Of a DNA stretch of 8,520 nucleotides, positions 1 to 5,668 are shown one piece after another. How positions within the stretch are numbered: position 1 is the stretch's first letter; each line of letters starts with the position of its first letter. A program made the position numbers and the translations under genes. The notes beneath the pieces were generated by a model. That model searched no databases. It saw only the letters and a list, made by a program, of their open reading frames with translations, and had not been told where the DNA came from. The DNA comes from Chloroflexota bacterium (GTDB taxonomy: Bacteria > Chloroflexota > Dehalococcoidia > Lucifugimonadales > UBA3495): assembly GCA_028874675.1 (NCBI GenBank), contig JAPPJA010000044.1, positions 1-8,520 on the forward strand, read 5' to 3'.

Positions 1-12
1 TTGGACAGCGGG

Positions 13-36
13 GTTACCGCCTTCGCGGGAACGACG
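13..36. repeat. Dispersed palindromic element, copy 1
   Basis: An imperfect hairpin: GTTACCGC (13-20), CTTC loop, GCGGGAAC (25-32), followed by GACG. The same unit with a perfect stem occurs at 3939-3962 in this window (GTTCCCGC, CGTC, GCGGGAAC, GACG), so this is a copy with one stem mismatch. It lies about 65 bp upstream of the GlcF-like start. The GCGGGAACGACG core is the sort of short intergenic repeat found many times in some environmental bacterial genomes; that last point is recollection, not a search. Confidence 0.6.
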
Positions 37-101
37 AAAAGGGACCTTGGAAGACTTCTGACCTCAATTTGACGAAAGCCCCTAACCACCGAGGAGGCCC
101 C

Positions 102-1532
102 GTGGCACAGCCTGAAACTCCGGCCCGCTCAACTACCGCGCAACCCGATGCCCTTCAACCCCTCAGCGAGCCGCTCAACAGTGAGGCCGGTTTCTCCGGC
201 GTGGACGTTCCGTCGGAAGCCGATCTCTACCGGTGTGTTCATTGCGGGCTGTGCCTCAGTTCCTGTCCCACCTACACCACGCTGAAGGTGGAAACCGAGT
301 CGCCCCGAGGCCGAATTGCGTTGATGCGGGCGGTCCACGAAGGTCGCGCCGGCATCAGCGACCGGATCGTCTCTCACTGGGAGATGTGCCTCCAGTGCCG
401 GGCCTGCGAAGCCGTCTGCCCCTCCGGCGTTCCCTACGGCCGCATTATGGAATACACCCGCGCCCAGACCCTCGCCCGGGACAAGCGGGGCGCCGCCCTC
501 AAGCGCGTAGACCGTTTCTTCCTCCGCGGGGCTCTCCCGCACCCCCGGCGGCTGCGCTTCGGGTTCCAGCTCCTTCGAATTTACCAGCGCACCGGACTGC
601 GCAGATTGGTCCGGGCCTCCCGGCTCCTCAAACTCTTGCCTGAGACCCTCCGCCACATGGAGGCCCAGCTGCCAGCCCTGAAGGAACCCTTCTTCAACTC
701 CGGCCCCGGGGTGTATCCGGCGCAGCCGCGCCAGGCCTCGGGTGAAGCCGCGCCAGGGACCACCCGGACCGTTGCCCTCCTCTCCGGCTGTGTCATGCCC
801 TTGATGCAGGGCGATACCATGCGCGCCGCCGTTCGGGTCCTAACCCGCAACGGCTGCAACGTTGACGTTCCCTCCGGACAGGTCTGCTGCGGGGCCCTGA
901 ACCTCCACGCCGGGGACCTGGAGACCGCCCGCCGGCTGGCCCGCCGCAACATCGACGCCTTTCTGGCCAACGGCGCTGGCAATGAGGGATACAGGATCAT
1001 CACCGCCTCCGCCGGCTGCGGTTCCAACATGAAGGAATACGGTGAACTGCTGAAAAACGATCCTCAGTACGCCGAACCCGCCCGCCGCTTCGCCCAGATA
1101 GCCATGGACATTACCGAGTTCCTGGCCTGCCTGCCCCTGGATCCCCCCGGGGGGCGAGTCAGCCGGCGCGTCACCTACCAGGACCCCTGCCACCTGGCCC
1201 ACGCCCAGCGCATCACGGGGCAGCCCCGCGAGGTCCTGAAAGCCATACCTGGCCTGGAACTGGTGGAAATGGAAGCCTCTTCCATGTGTTGTGGGGGCGC
1301 CGGCTTCTATTCCATGGTGCAGCCCGACCTGTCCGCCCGGATCCTGGCAACCAAGCTTGGGAATATCCAGACCACCGGCGCGGAGCAGGTGGTAACCGCC
1401 AACCCGGGGTGCATGATGCAGATTGAAGAGGGCCTGCGTTCCTCGGACGGCCCGGCCCGCGCCCGCAGGGTATCTCACGTGGTGGACATTCTTGACGAAG
1501 CCTACCTGGCCGAAGATGCCCCGCCCGGCTGA
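102..1532 (+). CDS. glcF: Glycolate/lactate oxidase-type iron-sulfur subunit (GlcF-like)
   Basis: Probable electron-transfer subunit of a glycolate (or D-lactate-type 2-hydroxyacid) oxidase: it takes electrons from an FAD subunit (GlcD) and passes them toward the quinone pool. The N-terminal half has two 4Fe-4S motifs, CxxCxxCxxxCP with Cys 45, 48, 51, 55 and again Cys 96, 99, 102, 106. The C-terminal half has two cysteine-rich CCG modules: Cys 230, Cys-Cys 262/263, Cys 306; then Cys 363 (DPCH), Cys-Cys 396/397 (MCCGGAG), Cys 437 (NPGC). I chose the GTG at 102 (476 aa) because GAGGAGG at 91-97 precedes it; an in-frame TTG at 69 would add 11 residues without an equivalent ribosome site. It is somewhat longer than E. 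coli GlcF (about 407 aa), partly from an N-terminal tail of about 44 residues before the first Cys. No GlcD is visible in the 101 bp upstream. The related LutA/LldE-type and heterodisulfide reductase HdrD-type proteins share the CCG domains, so the exact hydroxyacid substrate is uncertain. Confidence 0.88.
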   Translation: MAQPETPARSTTAQPDALQPLSEPLNSEAGFSGVDVPSEADLYRCVHCGLCLSSCPTYTTLKVETESPRGRIALMRAVHEGRAGISDRIVSHWEMCLQCRACEAVCPSGVPYGRIMEYTRAQTLARDKRGAALKRVDRFFLRGALPHPRRLRFGFQLLRIYQRTGLRRLVRASRLLKLLPETLRHMEAQLPALKEPFFNSGPGVYPAQPRQASGEAAPGTTRTVALLSGCVMPLMQGDTMRAAVRVLTRNGCNVDVPSGQVCCGALNLHAGDLETARRLARRNIDAFLANGAGNEGYRIITASAGCGSNMKEYGELLKNDPQYAEPARRFAQIAMDITEFLACLPLDPPGGRVSRRVTYQDPCHLAHAQRITGQPREVLKAIPGLELVEMEASSMCCGGAGFYSMVQPDLSARILATKLGNIQTTGAEQVVTANPGCMMQIEEGLRSSDGPARARRVSHVVDILDEAYLAEDAPPG

Positions 1533-1548
1533 TTCCCTGCCCAGGGAA
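1533..1548. terminator. Hairpin between convergent genes
   Basis: TTCCCTG (1533-1539) and CAGGGAA (1542-1548) are perfect inverted repeats starting directly after the GlcF-like stop codon and 22 bp before the methyltransferase stop. The tight loop implies a 6-bp stem with a GCCC loop. There is no run of T on either side, so it is not a textbook intrinsic terminator, but its place between two facing genes suits a shared transcript end. Confidence 0.4.
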
Positions 1549-1570
1549 CGGGCCAGGCTCTTCCGTACAG

Positions 1571-2380
1571 TTACCCTCGCCTGGCGCTCCTGGATGCCAC
1601 AATGAACATATAGTCGCCTCCCTGGTTCGCGTAACGCTGGGCGACTTCCTTTATTTTCCCCGACGAGATGTCCCGCGCCAGCCGCAGCGTACCCGCTTCC
1701 AGTTCCGCAGGCTCTGCCACCGTGGAAAATGTTGAAATCCCCCGGCGAATTGTGGCCGACAGGTAGAGTTCGGGCCGGCGCTTTCCCGCATAGAGGAACA
1801 AGTCCTCCAGGTCCTCCCGAACGTCGTAGAGTTCCTGCCGGTCCACCGAAAGGTCCGCCGCCGCCAGCGCCTCGAGTATGGTCGCCTGCGAAGGCATCTG
1901 TGCCGTGGAACGTTGCATGGCTATGGGGAAATACTCATTGAGCCAGTAACCGGCCATCTGCTCAGCCGTCGAAGTGAACATCACCAGCTTGCCCCCGCGC
2001 AGCAGTCGCCGGATTTCGGAATACACCGGTTCGAGCCTGGGCAGATGGTGCAGGGCCATGGTGCAGATTGCCCCGTCGAAGCTCCCATCCCTGAAGGGCA
2101 GGGCTGCCGCGTCCCCCAACAGAAACCCCACATTGGCGCCCTTGGCTTGCGCCCTTCTTAACATTCCCGACGAAACATCCACCCCATACCAGTCACCACC
2201 CTTCTCCGCCAGCGCGTGTGTGTAATTTCCGGTGCCGCAGGCAATGTCCAGGTACCTGCCGCCGGGCCGCAACGCCAGGTTATGGGCCAGGCGCTCCGTC
2301 AGATGCGGGTCGGCCCGGCGGGTGGAGTCGTAATGCACGCCAATGTTGTCATAAAGGGGCGCAGAGCGGGCGCTGGACAT
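1571..2380 (-). CDS. Class I SAM-dependent methyltransferase (UbiE/Methyltransf_11-like)
   Basis: A 269-residue Rossmann-fold methyltransferase that transfers a methyl group from S-adenosylmethionine; the acceptor cannot be told. SAM-binding motif I is LDIACGTGNY (residues 44-53), the acidic residue at the end of strand beta-2 is D68 (GVDVS), the motif GDAAALPF sits at 89-96, and the post-motif stretch TMALHHLP at 107-114 matches the family's LHH motif. The C-terminal 130 residues are less conserved and probably form the acceptor site. The ATG at 2380 is preceded by GGAGG (complement of 2389-2393) with an 8-nt spacing, so the start is well supported. It is transcribed away from the Gal80-like gene out of a shared AT-rich region and ends 38 bp from the convergent GlcF-like gene, so it appears to be a single-gene transcript. 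UbiE/MenG or a tailoring enzyme for a small molecule are possible, but no motif decides it. Confidence 0.88.
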   Translation of the reverse strand: MSSARSAPLYDNIGVHYDSTRRADPHLTERLAHNLALRPGGRYLDIACGTGNYTHALAEKGGDWYGVDVSSGMLRRAQAKGANVGFLLGDAAALPFRDGSFDGAICTMALHHLPRLEPVYSEIRRLLRGGKLVMFTSTAEQMAGYWLNEYFPIAMQRSTAQMPSQATILEALAAADLSVDRQELYDVREDLEDLFLYAGKRRPELYLSATIRRGISTFSTVAEPAELEAGTLRLARDISSGKIKEVAQRYANQGGDYMFIVASRSARRG

Positions 2381-2425
2381 AAAGGAAGCCTCCCCCTTTA
2401 CCTGTTAACTGGGCTGGGTAATCAT

Positions 2426-2463
2426 AAATAATAGCTTATTTGCTAACGATAGTAAATAATTTA
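2426..2463. promoter_or_regulatory. Paired AT-rich palindromes in divergent promoter region
   Basis: Two inverted repeats sit in an almost pure A/T stretch that stands out against the GC-rich surroundings: AAATAA-N4-TTATTT at 2426-2441 and TAAAT-A-ATTTA at 2453-2463. They overlap the proposed -10 and -35 boxes of the minus-strand promoter and flank the spacer of the proposed plus-strand promoter. This is how a regulator controlling both divergent genes would be placed. No particular regulator family is recognised, and A/T-rich DNA yields such palindromes fairly easily. Confidence 0.4.
2428..2456 (-). promoter_or_regulatory. Sigma-70-type promoter for the methyltransferase gene
   Basis: On the minus strand TTTACT (complement of 2451-2456) and TATTAT (complement of 2428-2433) are separated by exactly 17 nt. 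They match the -35 and -10 consensus at 4 of 6 and 5 of 6 positions. Transcription would start near 2421, giving a leader of about 40 nt to the ATG at 2380. Confidence 0.5.
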
Positions 2464-2467
2464 CACT
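2440..2467 (+). promoter_or_regulatory. Possible promoter for the Gal80-like gene
   Basis: TTGCTA (2440-2445) and TACACT (2462-2467) are spaced by 16 nt and each matches the sigma-70 consensus at 4 of 6 positions. It is the best plus-strand candidate in the AT-rich island and would give a leader of about 258 nt before the ATG at 2733. Weak evidence alone; supported by the divergent gene layout. Confidence 0.3.
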
Positions 2468-2469
2468 TT

Positions 2470-2732
2470 GTAGTCTCCAGGGAATTGCCCGGCGCAGCGA
2501 GGTGAATCAGCAAGAGGGAGAACGCTGGGGACTCGGCTGGCCTGCAACTTCCTCTCCGCCAGGACCAGCCTCCACCGACTCCATCCCGCCAGTTGCTGAC
2601 TTGACCAGGGTATTGGAGGTTGCAATACTGCTTCCTGGCACACCCCCGAAGGGCGCTGACCGGTGGAGGCAGCGGCTGGCGTGGCAAATTGAGAATTTTG
2701 TCCATTGCGGACGGGACAGTCTGGAGGGAGAG
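2470..2732 (+). other. Long leader with competing hairpins before the Gal80-like gene
   Basis: This stretch of about 260 nt lies between the AT-rich promoter island and the supported start codon. It holds several inverted repeats: GGCTGG 2535-2540 with CCAGCC 2565-2570; GCAACT 2544-2549 with AGTTGC 2591-2596, which crosses the first; and a local hairpin GTATTG 2610-2615 / CAATAC 2623-2628, whose 7-nt loop is GAGGTTG and which is enclosed by CCAGG 2605-2609 / CCTGG 2634-2638. The frame of the downstream gene is open back to a GTG at 2502, but the extra 77 residues are Pro/Ser/Gly-rich, lie before the usual family start and lack a good ribosome site. I recognise no known riboswitch core here. 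Confidence 0.35.
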
Positions 2733-3824
2733 ATGGCAGAGAAAATAGGACTGGGCATAATCGGAGCGAACATCCACCGGGGCTGGGCGCCCCGGGCTCA
2801 CCTGCCAGCCGTGGTGGCGAGCCCGGAGTTTGAACTGACGGGTGTCTGCACCACCCGCATGGAAAGCGCGGAAGAGTCGAAAGAAGCCTTTGGCGCAAAG
2901 TACGCCTTCGACGACTACCGCAAGATGCTGGAACACCCGGAGATCGATGCGGTGGTAGTCTGCCTCCGGGTGCCGAACCATTTTGAGCCCACCATGGCAG
3001 CGCTGGAGGCCGGCAAGCACGTCTATACCGAGTGGCCCCTGGGACGCACCACCGCCGAAGCCGAGGAAATGGCCTCCCTGGCCGAGACCAGGGGAGTGCG
3101 AAACATGGTGGGGCTCCAGGCCAGGGGCAACCCCGCCATGCTTTACCTGAAAGACCTGGTGGCAGAGGGGTACGTGGGGGACGTCCTGTCCTGCCACGTC
3201 AGCCGAATTTCCGACGGCGGGCTCCGGCGCAATTCGGACCGTACCTGGCAGCGGGAGAGGGACCTGGGGGCCAATACTCTGACCATCACCAACGGCCACA
3301 CCATAGATGCCCTGCGTTTCGTGGTGGGTGACTTCAGCCACGTTTCAGCAGTGGTCAGCACCCAGGTAAACCAGTGGTACGAGACCGATACCGAGAGGTA
3401 CGTGGAAGTGACGGCGCCGGACAACATCCTGGTAAGCGGGAGGCTGGCAACAGGAGGAGTGGCGTCTTCGCACGTGGCAAACAATCCCTGGGCGGGCAGC
3501 GGCTACCGGATGGAAATATACGGCAGCGAGGGCACGCTGGCTGCTTCCTCGGATGAGTCACCCAACCACATTGGCGTCAAAGTGGAAGGGGCCAGGCAAG
3601 GCAACCGGCTGGAAGAGTTGCCAGTCCCCGCCAGCTACACCTGCGTGCTGGAAGGCATGCCCATGGGGGCGCCGTACAATGTGGGCCAGATGTATTATAA
3701 GTTTGGCGAAAGTATCCGCCTGGGCAGCGGCTGCCAACCCGACTTTGCCGAGGCCGTGCGGCTGCACCACTTTATCGACCGCATCCAGGAAGCGTCGGAC
3801 ACGGGCAGGGAGGTGGCAGTTTAG
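2733..3824 (+). CDS. Gal80-like Gfo/Idh/MocA-family protein (EWP variant)
   Basis: A 363-residue protein with an N-terminal NAD(P)-binding Rossmann domain (about 4-125) and a C-terminal alpha/beta domain (about 126-350). Family members are usually sugar or inositol dehydrogenases. The nucleotide-binding loop reads GIIGANIHRGW (8-18), where the usual GxGxxG has lost its second Gly. The catalytic EKP motif is replaced by E100-W101-P102 (YTEWPLGR), so the conserved Lys is absent. The segment NGHTID (187-192) keeps a His in the active-site region. From memory, yeast Gal80 shares the KGW loop, an EWAL segment, a GLQ/SLQGR stretch and GHTID, so I place this in the Gal80-like branch. It may bind NAD(P) and a sugar ligand without normal dehydrogenase chemistry, or use another base. 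The ATG at 2733 follows GGAGG (2723-2727) with 5 nt spacing and starts the protein where the family normally starts. It is divergent from the methyltransferase and not obviously in an operon. Confidence 0.85.
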   Translation: MAEKIGLGIIGANIHRGWAPRAHLPAVVASPEFELTGVCTTRMESAEESKEAFGAKYAFDDYRKMLEHPEIDAVVVCLRVPNHFEPTMAALEAGKHVYTEWPLGRTTAEAEEMASLAETRGVRNMVGLQARGNPAMLYLKDLVAEGYVGDVLSCHVSRISDGGLRRNSDRTWQRERDLGANTLTITNGHTIDALRFVVGDFSHVSAVVSTQVNQWYETDTERYVEVTAPDNILVSGRLATGGVASSHVANNPWAGSGYRMEIYGSEGTLAASSDESPNHIGVKVEGARQGNRLEELPVPASYTCVLEGMPMGAPYNVGQMYYKFGESIRLGSGCQPDFAEAVRLHHFIDRIQEASDTGREVAV

Positions 3825-3893
3825 GCTGCGTCCTGCCCTGTCTGCAATTACGGCGAGCAGTCCCCGTGGCATTTAGCGATGGGTCACGGCAGC

Positions 3894-3927
3894 CTATAGC
3901 CACTCTGGAAGGAACCAGGAGCTATAG
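3894..3927. terminator. Two-part stem-loop downstream of the Gal80-like gene
   Basis: CTATAGC (3894-3900) pairs perfectly with GCTATAG (3921-3927), and inside it CTGG (3905-3908) pairs with CCAG (3915-3918) around AAGGAA. It lies about 70 nt past the plus-strand stop codon. No T-run follows, so it could protect the transcript 3' end rather than act as an intrinsic terminator. Confidence 0.35.
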
Positions 3928-3938
3928 ATTCCATCCAG

Positions 3939-3962
3939 GTTCCCGCCGTCGCGGGAACGACG
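3939..3962. repeat. Dispersed palindromic element, copy 2
   Basis: GTTCCCGC (3939-3946) and GCGGGAAC (3951-3958) form a perfect 8-bp stem around CGTC and are followed by GACG. It is the perfect-stem version of the element at 13-36; the two copies differ at the stem mismatch and within the loop. Both lie in non-coding DNA, in the same orientation. Confidence 0.65.
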
Positions 3963-4031
3963 GTTAATCCCGAAACCATCAATACAATCGTGCTATCCGA
4001 CCCGAATCCGGGCTGAGGACAAGTCTTTCAG

Positions 4032-4052
4032 GCCCTTCGGCAGGCTCAGGGC
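4032..4052. repeat. Short dispersed-repeat-like element
   Basis: GCCCT (4032-4036) and AGGGC (4048-4052) flank TTCGGCAGGCTC. The core CCTTCGGCAGGCTCAGGGCGA closely resembles a CCTTCGACAGGCTCAGGACGA-type intergenic repeat that I recall from many environmental bacterial contigs. Only one copy is present in this window, so calling it a repeat rests on that recollection. Confidence 0.4.
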
Positions 4053-4113
4053 GACATGACCACTGTCTAAAGTAACAGCCTTTGTTTAAGACACGATTAC
4101 CCTGGGGGAAGGC

Positions 4114-4127
4114 CCGCCCGCTGGCGG
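4114..4127 (-). terminator. GC-rich hairpin after the beta-sandwich domain gene
   Basis: CCGCC and GGCGG (4114-4118 and 4123-4127) form a 5-bp GC stem with a 4-nt loop, starting only 3 nt past the stop codon of the minus-strand gene. The following minus-strand bases are C/T-rich but contain no T-run, so termination is only possible. Confidence 0.3.
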
Positions 4128-4130
4128 TCC

Positions 4131-4643
4131 CTACCACTCGAAGCCCAGGTTGGCATAGCGCACGAAGACGGTGCCGAAGGGCTCGGCCAGGGGGCCGTTG
4201 ATTGCCAGGACGGCTATGGTGTGCTGGTCGCCCGGCGTTACGGACTGGGAAACCAGTACCCGCTGGGGGGTGTTGAAGCCCTGCACGGTGCCCCGGTCCC
4301 GGTTGCACTGCCCGTCAATCCAGATCTCCCCATAGTCGTCCACACAGGTCTCAAACTGCACCCGCATTCCGGTGGTGGGGTTGCCGTCCACGGTTTCCGG
4401 TATGGTGATCCTGGTCCGGTACCAGCAGAAGGTGAAACCGCCGGAATTGCGCTGGGGGAGGTCGGTAATTTCCTCCCAGCCGGAGTCGTCATAGTCGGCG
4501 AGGCGGGCAGGACTAGGGTCGCCACGCTCGAATATCAGCCCGCCGTTCTCCTCGCCGGGCACGTAGCCGACGGCATACCTCCAGGTCGCGCCTGTGGCGC
4601 TCCGTCCCGATTCCTCACCAATGTTTACAGTGATTCGAGGCAT
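4131..4643 (-). CDS. Stand-alone beta-sandwich (galactose-binding-like) domain protein
   Basis: A 170-residue protein made of one jelly-roll domain, with no catalytic domain and no signal peptide. Recognisable pieces are YDDSGWEEI (51-59), the strand FCWYRTRITIPE (72-83), DDYGEIWIDG (102-111) and PGDQHTIAVLAINGPLAEP (137-155). These match sugar-binding domains at the N-terminus of glycoside hydrolase family 2 enzymes, and even better, from memory, the jelly-roll domain fused to SMP-30/gluconolactonase-like proteins (FET-VDDYGE-W-G and INGPL-P stretches). Here the lactonase propeller is absent on either side. The ATG at 4643 has GGAGG (complement of 4654-4658) 10 nt upstream. It is the last gene of the minus-strand run, 148 bp after the alpha/beta hydrolase. 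A carbohydrate- or lactone-binding role, or an accessory subunit of the neighbouring hydrolases, is inference. Confidence 0.72.
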   Translation of the reverse strand: MPRITVNIGEESGRSATGATWRYAVGYVPGEENGGLIFERGDPSPARLADYDDSGWEEITDLPQRNSGGFTFCWYRTRITIPETVDGNPTTGMRVQFETCVDDYGEIWIDGQCNRDRGTVQGFNTPQRVLVSQSVTPGDQHTIAVLAINGPLAEPFGTVFVRYANLGFEW

Positions 4644-4691
4644 TTCAATCTATCCTCCCGTTTTGTCAGCAAGTGGACACGAACATACACA

Positions 4692-4770
4692 GACGAATGG
4701 GGTTGCCTGGTTGGTAGTTGTCGTCAGCCTGACGGCTGGCTGGGCATGAGAGACATTCGTCCAGGCTGAC
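4692..4770 (-). promoter_or_regulatory. Crossing inverted repeats upstream of the beta-sandwich gene
   Basis: Two perfect inverted repeats interlock: GACGAATG (4692-4699) with CATTCGTC (4754-4761), and GTCAGCCTG (4723-4731) with CAGGCTGAC (4762-4770). The two right-hand arms are directly adjacent. The left arm of the second also forms a local 13-bp palindrome, CGTCAG-C-CTGACG (4722-4734). In RNA these could form a pseudoknot or alternative hairpins. It lies 49 to 127 nt upstream of the start codon of the following minus-strand gene. Function unknown. Confidence 0.35.
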
Positions 4771-4791
4771 TGCGTCCGTAGGGGCGGCCAG

Positions 4792-5568
4792 CTATGAATG
4801 TTGGGCGAGAAACTCCAGGACCAGGCCGTTCCATACGTGGGGACGCTCCCAGAAGCCCGCGTGCCCGGCATCGGGCAGGGAAACAAACCGGCTGCCAGGA
4901 ATATGGTCCGCCAGCAGGCGCATGAGCGCGGGCGGGGAAAGCAGGTCCGCCTCGCCAGACAATACCATCACCGGCGCCTGCATGCCAGCCAGCCTCCGGT
5001 AGGTTATGGGGTCCCTGAGGGGTTGGGTCGGGATGGGGCCGTAGGGCCGGCTGGACCGGTCGATTTCCAGCCAGCGGGCCGCGCCTTCCGGGTTTTTGCC
5101 CCGGTATGAGGGGCCCAGTTCCCGGAGTTCCACCGGCAGATCCTGAATCTGGGATGGGCGCAGACCGTGTTGCAGCGCCAGGTAGTCCCCTTCCTGGACT
5201 CCGCCGATGGTGTTGGCCGCTACGAGGCTGATTACCCGTTCCGGGTGACTTAGCGTGTAGTCCAGGGCGGGGATTGCCCCAGCGGCGGTCCCCACCAGGT
5301 GGACCCGGTCCAGGCCCAGGGCGTCCAGCAGGGCGTGGAGGTCATCGCCGGCGAAACCTGGCTGAGGGCCAGAGTCGGTGGGGCGGGAGCGCCCCCAGGT
5401 CCTGCGGTCGTAGGCTATGCACCGGTACCCGGCCGCCATGAAAGCGGGCAACTGGTGAACCCAGCATTCCGTGGTTCCGGAGGCAGCGTGAAGAAGAACA
5501 ACCGGTGTTCCCGGGCCGCCCGTATCTTCGTACCACAGGTCAACGCCGGGGAGGGAGAGGCGGGGCAT
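4792..5568 (-). CDS. Alpha/beta hydrolase-fold protein with Ala at the nucleophile position
   Basis: A 258-residue single-domain alpha/beta hydrolase of the MhpC/BioH/RsbQ-like type. Visible family landmarks are VVLLHAASG (23-31, the oxyanion-side HG motif here HA), YDRRTWGRS (53-61), the nucleophile elbow LVGTAAG (91-97), the acid D208 in SGEADLLSP and H236 in DAGHAGF. In the elbow the normal G-x-Ser-x-G reads G-T-Ala95-A-G; the codon at 5284-5286 is GCC. The Asp and His are kept. So it is either a catalytically inactive binder or uses unconventional chemistry, as some cofactor-free oxygenases and lyases of this fold do. I chose the ATG at 5568 because AAGGAG (complement of 5576-5581) lies 7 nt upstream and the protein then begins right at the first strand. 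The frame is open further upstream to 5805 but that part overlaps the neighbouring gene and looks non-coding. The gap from the preceding gene is 100 bp. Confidence 0.85.
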   Translation of the reverse strand: MPRLSLPGVDLWYEDTGGPGTPVVLLHAASGTTECWVHQLPAFMAAGYRCIAYDRRTWGRSRPTDSGPQPGFAGDDLHALLDALGLDRVHLVGTAAGAIPALDYTLSHPERVISLVAANTIGGVQEGDYLALQHGLRPSQIQDLPVELRELGPSYRGKNPEGAARWLEIDRSSRPYGPIPTQPLRDPITYRRLAGMQAPVMVLSGEADLLSPPALMRLLADHIPGSRFVSLPDAGHAGFWERPHVWNGLVLEFLAQHS

Positions 5569-5668
5569 GAAACAGCTCCTTGAGGTGATGGGGCCCGCCG
5601 CCGCCAGGCAAATGGTCGAGGAGCTCCGGGCAGCGGGCGAGGTCAGGTGGTTTTCTCGACCGGTCGTA

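Larger units (their letters stand above)
3825..4130. other. Convergent intergenic region with repeats, no gene
   Basis: About 306 bp between two gene ends facing each other. I find no convincing coding sequence or RNA gene. It contains, in order, a two-part hairpin (3894-3927), a palindromic repeat (3939-3962), a small CCCG-AATC-CGGG hairpin (4003-4014 area), a dispersed-repeat-like element (4032-4052) and a GC hairpin just past the minus-strand stop (4114-4127). The density of short palindromes suits a place where dispersed elements can settle without breaking genes. Confidence 0.55.

Noticed and set aside
2502..2732. N-terminal extension of 77 residues on the Gal80-like protein from a GTG at 2502
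   Set aside because: The extra residues are low-complexity and precede the normal start of the Rossmann domain; the ATG at 2733 has a good Shine-Dalgarno site.
2470..2732. Known riboswitch or T-box leader
   Set aside because: I looked for cobalamin, TPP, glycine, cyclic-di-GMP and T-box core sequences and found none convincing; GGTGGAGGCAGCGG at 2662-2675 only loosely recalls the T-box sequence.
2436..3341. Minus-strand open frame (301 codons) opposite the Gal80-like gene
   Set aside because: It runs across the AT-rich promoter island and its product has no domain features; the plus strand has the Rossmann and GHTID motifs.
5657..5666. CGACCGGTCG palindrome as an operator or terminator
   Set aside because: It is a single 10-bp palindrome in GC-rich DNA just past a stop codon, with no T-run, no second copy and no promoter next to it.
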